Below, one piece after another: positions 61,475 to 64,000 of a DNA stretch of 64,000 nucleotides (its first letter is position 1; each line of letters starts with the position of its first letter). A program made the position numbers and the translations under genes. The notes beneath the pieces are model-generated. The model made no database searches. It saw only the letters and a list, made by a program, of their open reading frames with translations, and was not told the DNA's origin. The stretch is from Solwaraspora sp. WMMD1047 (GTDB lineage Bacteria > Actinomycetota > Actinomycetes > Mycobacteriales > Micromonosporaceae): contig NZ_JARUBL010000001.1 in the NCBI RefSeq assembly GCF_029626155.1, positions 5,064,501 to 5,128,500 of the forward strand, read 5' to 3'.

Positions 61475-62673
61475 CCGGCCTCCCCGACGCCGCCTGGCCG
61501 GCGGCCGTGGCCGCCTGGCCGACCGGCGCCGCCTGGCTGGTCGGGGCGGCCTGGCTGCTGGTCGGCTGCGTCGCGTTGTTCACCGCGCACACCCTGGTCA
61601 ACGCCACCCGGTGGCTGCGCCGGCTGCCGACCGCCGCGGCCGCGGACCCGGTCGGCGAACCGGTGGCGGTGCTGCTGCCGCTGCGCGACGAGGCCGACCG
61701 GGTCGGCCCCTGCCTGCGCTCGCTGCTGGCCCAGCGGGGGGTGCCCAGGTTGCGGATCGTGGTGCTCGACGACGGCTCGACCGACGGGACCGCCGACGTG
61801 GTCCGGGCGGTGGCCGGCGCCGACGCCCGGGTCCGGCTGGTCACCGGGGCGCCGCCACCGGCCGGTTGGCTGGGCAAGCCGCACGCCTGCCAGCAGCTCG
61901 CCGACCAGGCCGGTCCGGCCGCCACCGTGCTGGTGTTCGTGGACGCGGACGTGGTGCTCGCCCCGCACGCGGTGGCCGCCGCCGTGGCCGAGCTCCGGGC
62001 CGCCTCGGCGACCCTGCTCTCCCCGTACCCCCGGATCGTCGCCGAGTCGGCCGGCGAGCGGCTGGTGCAGCCGCTGTTGCAGTGGCTCTGGCTGACCTTC
62101 CTGCCGCTGCGCGCGATGGAGCGTTCGCCCCGGCCGTCGCTGGCCGCCGCCGGTGGGCAACTGCTCGTGGTGGACCGGGCCGGCTACCGGCGGGCCGGCG
62201 GCCACGCCGCCGTGCGGGACCGGATCCTGGAGGACGTCGAGCTGGCCCGGGCGGTGAAGCGCTCGGGCGGCCGGATCGCGCTCGCCGACGGTTCACCGGT
62301 CGCCGACTGCCGGATGTACGGCTCCTGGACCGAGCTCCGGGACGGCTACAGCAAGTCGCTGTGGGCCAGTTTCGGCTCGCCGGTCGCCGCGGCCGCCGTC
62401 GTGCTCCTGCTCCTGCTGGGGTACGCCGCACCGCCGCTGGTTCTCGTCGCCGGGCTCGTCGTCGGCGACGCGTCGATCGCGTTCGCCGGGGCGGCCGGCT
62501 ATCTGCTCGGGGTGGCCGGGCGGATCGTCAGCGCGCGGGCGACGGGCGGCCGCGGCTGGCCGGACGCGTTCGCCCATCCGCTCTCGGTGGCGCTGCTCGG
62601 CTGGCTGACCGCGCGGTCCTACCGGCTGCGCAGCAGCGGCCGGCTGACCTGGCGCGGCCGCCCCGTGCGCTGA
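61471..62673 (+). CDS. Family 2 glycosyltransferase, likely carotenoid (CruG-like)
   Basis: This 400-residue protein has an N-terminal transmembrane segment (about 20-45), a GT2 domain with VLDDGSTDGTADVV near 96 and the metal-binding VFVDADVVLAP near 155, then EDVELARAVKRSGGR near 255. Two or three C-terminal helices end it. Coupling to CruF by a four-base overlap suggests it glycosylates the hydroxylated carotenoid end, as CruG does in cyanobacteria. That role is inference from context. Confidence 0.82.
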   Translation: MTGLPDAAWPAAVAAWPTGAAWLVGAAWLLVGCVALFTAHTLVNATRWLRRLPTAAAADPVGEPVAVLLPLRDEADRVGPCLRSLLAQRGVPRLRIVVLDDGSTDGTADVVRAVAGADARVRLVTGAPPPAGWLGKPHACQQLADQAGPAATVLVFVDADVVLAPHAVAAAVAELRAASATLLSPYPRIVAESAGERLVQPLLQWLWLTFLPLRAMERSPRPSLAAAGGQLLVVDRAGYRRAGGHAAVRDRILEDVELARAVKRSGGRIALADGSPVADCRMYGSWTELRDGYSKSLWASFGSPVAAAAVVLLLLLGYAAPPLVLVAGLVVGDASIAFAGAAGYLLGVAGRIVSARATGGRGWPDAFAHPLSVALLGWLTARSYRLRSSGRLTWRGRPVR

Positions 62674-62846
62674 AACGGCCCGGCCGGCCGGCGGCCGCCG
62701 CTCCCGCTGCCGCTCGTAGTGCCACCGGGCGACGGGCAAGACGGTGGTCGGCTGGCACGCGAAGGCGCGAGGAGCGGGCGGTGGCGCTTGCCGCGCCGGG
62801 CGCGGGTGCGGCCGTACCATCTGCGGGGGACGTGGATGGAGGCGGT

Positions 62847-64000
62847 ATGAGCCGGGTGGTCGTTGTCGGCGGCGGGGTGGGTGGGCTGGCCGTGGCGGCC
62901 CGGCTGGCCGCCGGTGGCCACGACGTCAGCCTCTTCGAACGGTCCGACACCGTCGGCGGCAAGCTCGGCCGGTACCGGCGGGACACCCCGGCCGGCAGCT
63001 TCGCGTTCGACACCGGGCCGAGCCTGCTGACCCTGCCGCAGGTCTTCGCCGACCTGTTCACCGATACCGGCGCCAAGCTCGACGAGCATCTCGACCTGCA
63101 GCCGGTGGACCCGATCGTGCGGCACACCTTCGCCGACGGGACCATCCTGGACTCGTGCGCCGACCCGGCGGACTTCGCGGCCCGGATCGGTGAGCGGTTC
63201 GGCGCCGGCGCCGCCGCCGACTGGCGGCGGTTGTGGCGGCGGGCCGCCCGGGTCTGGGACGCCTCCTGGCGGGACGTGCTGCGATCCGAGGTCGACTCGG
63301 CGCGGTCGCTGGCGCCGCTGGCCTGGCGGCTCGGTGACCTGGCCGCCATCGGCCCGGGGCAGACCCTGCGCGGGCTGGGTCGCCGGACGTTGCGCGACCC
63401 GCGGCTGCGGATGCTGCTGGACCGGTACGCCACCTACACCGGCGCCGACCCGCGCCGCGCCCCGGCCGCGCTGGTCGCGATCCCGTACGCGGAGTTGACC
63501 TTCGGCGGCTGGTACCTGCGCGGCGGGCTCGGCACGCTCGCCGACGCGCTGCTGTCGCACTGCCTGGACCTCGGGGTGGTGGTGCAGACCGGGACCCGGG
63601 TCACCGGCATCGACGCGGCCGGCGGACGGGTGCACGGGGTTCGCGTGGCCGGCAGCGCCCGGCCGGTGCCGGCGGACGTCGTGGTGGCGAACGTCGACGC
63701 GCTCACCGTCTACCGGGACCTGCTCCCCACGCCGGCCCGGCTGGCCGGGCTCGCCGACCGCAGCCTGGCCGGCTTCGTCCTGCTCCTCGGGGTACGCGAC
63801 GAGCCCGGCGGGTCCGGCGCGCTCGCGCACCACAACGTCTTCTTCCCGGCCGACTACGACGCGGAGTTCGACGCGGTCTTCGGCGATCCCGGCCGGGGCC
63901 GGCCCGCCCGGCCGGCCGCCGACCCGACGGTCTTCGTGACGGTGGCCGATGATCCGCTGGTCCGCCCGCCGGGGCACCAGGCGTGGTTCGTGCTCGTCAA
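62847..64000 (+). CDS. Phytoene-desaturase-family FAD oxidoreductase (3' end outside window)
   Basis: The ATG at 62847 (MSRVVVVGGGVGGLAVAARL) opens a frame that runs off the window with 384 codons seen. The FAD dinucleotide fold is at residues 4-35, FDTGPSLLTLPQVF near 55 and GGWYLRGGLGTLADAL near 215; FFPADYDAEFDAVFGDP near 333 is typical of CrtI-type desaturases. The missing part should hold the C-terminal FAD motif. It may act as a desaturase, a 3,4-desaturase (CrtD) or a related enzyme; the clade cannot be decided by eye. A 173-base gap separates it from the glycosyltransferase. Confidence 0.88.
   Translation, partial: MSRVVVVGGGVGGLAVAARLAAGGHDVSLFERSDTVGGKLGRYRRDTPAGSFAFDTGPSLLTLPQVFADLFTDTGAKLDEHLDLQPVDPIVRHTFADGTILDSCADPADFAARIGERFGAGAAADWRRLWRRAARVWDASWRDVLRSEVDSARSLAPLAWRLGDLAAIGPGQTLRGLGRRTLRDPRLRMLLDRYATYTGADPRRAPAALVAIPYAELTFGGWYLRGGLGTLADALLSHCLDLGVVVQTGTRVTGIDAAGGRVHGVRVAGSARPVPADVVVANVDALTVYRDLLPTPARLAGLADRSLAGFVLLLGVRDEPGGSGALAHHNVFFPADYDAEFDAVFGDPGRGRPARPAADPTVFVTVADDPLVRPPGHQAWFVLV

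Overview
The window is very GC-rich (about 70-75% by eye), with GTG starts and ATGA/GTGA gene overlaps throughout. An actinobacterial division and cell-wall (dcw) cluster is followed by wag31, sepF and yggT. Gene content and protein style fit a Micromonosporaceae-type actinomycete (Micromonospora or a close relative). This assignment is inference: there is no rRNA and I found no tRNA gene. No CRISPR array, insertion sequence or replication origin was seen.

Region 1 (1-25,076, all minus strand) reads, in transcription order from the right: mraZ, rsmH, ftsL, ftsI, murE, murF, mraY, ftsW, murG, murC, ftsQ, ftsZ, yggS, sepF, yggT, wag31. It continues into a Cys-motif membrane protein, a DUF167 protein, a K+/H+ antiporter, a DksA-like zinc-finger protein, lspA, an rluD-like gene and a truncated membrane protein. 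These genes build lipid II and the septum. murD is missing from its usual place between mraY and ftsW, and pgeF from between ftsZ and yggS. Three MraZ boxes at a 10-bp period precede mraZ.

Region 2 (25,578-36,077) holds murT-gatD (amidation of the lipid II stem peptide), a TVP38-type membrane protein, a LysE-type exporter, a small secreted protein and a six-gene Mrp (MnhABCDEFG) cation/proton antiporter operon with fused A and B subunits. A possible coupled leader peptide precedes mnhA.

Region 3 (36,078-44,386) holds a moxR-DUF58-transglutaminase operon, a convergent intergenic region with unusual inverted repeats, a DUF3040 gene, dinB, and an aldo/keto reductase under a MerR-type 19-bp-spacer promoter.

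Region 4 (44,449-53,585) holds a phosphodiesterase, a methyltransferase and the mutagenic repair operon imuA'-imuB-dnaE2, with a HEPN-domain gene at its head. A near-consensus LexA box lies further upstream.

Region 5 (53,586-58,740) is an accessory islet of small, broken and regulatory genes: a frameshifted UTRA gene, an HTH-only GntR, a DUF6907-like protein, a decayed MarR fragment, a YefM/RelE-type toxin-antitoxin pair, and two pairs of direct repeats. It also holds a metal-type MerR regulator followed, six bases after its stop, by a 13-residue peptide with six cysteines arranged CxCC-x3-CxCC. That last pair is the best candidate here for an undescribed system. EamA, MarR and cupin genes follow.

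Region 6 (58,743-64,000) holds a YbaK-type deacylase and a carotenoid gene group: CrtA-like monooxygenase, acetyltransferase, CruF-like protein, glycosyltransferase, and a phytoene-desaturase-type oxidoreductase cut by the window end.
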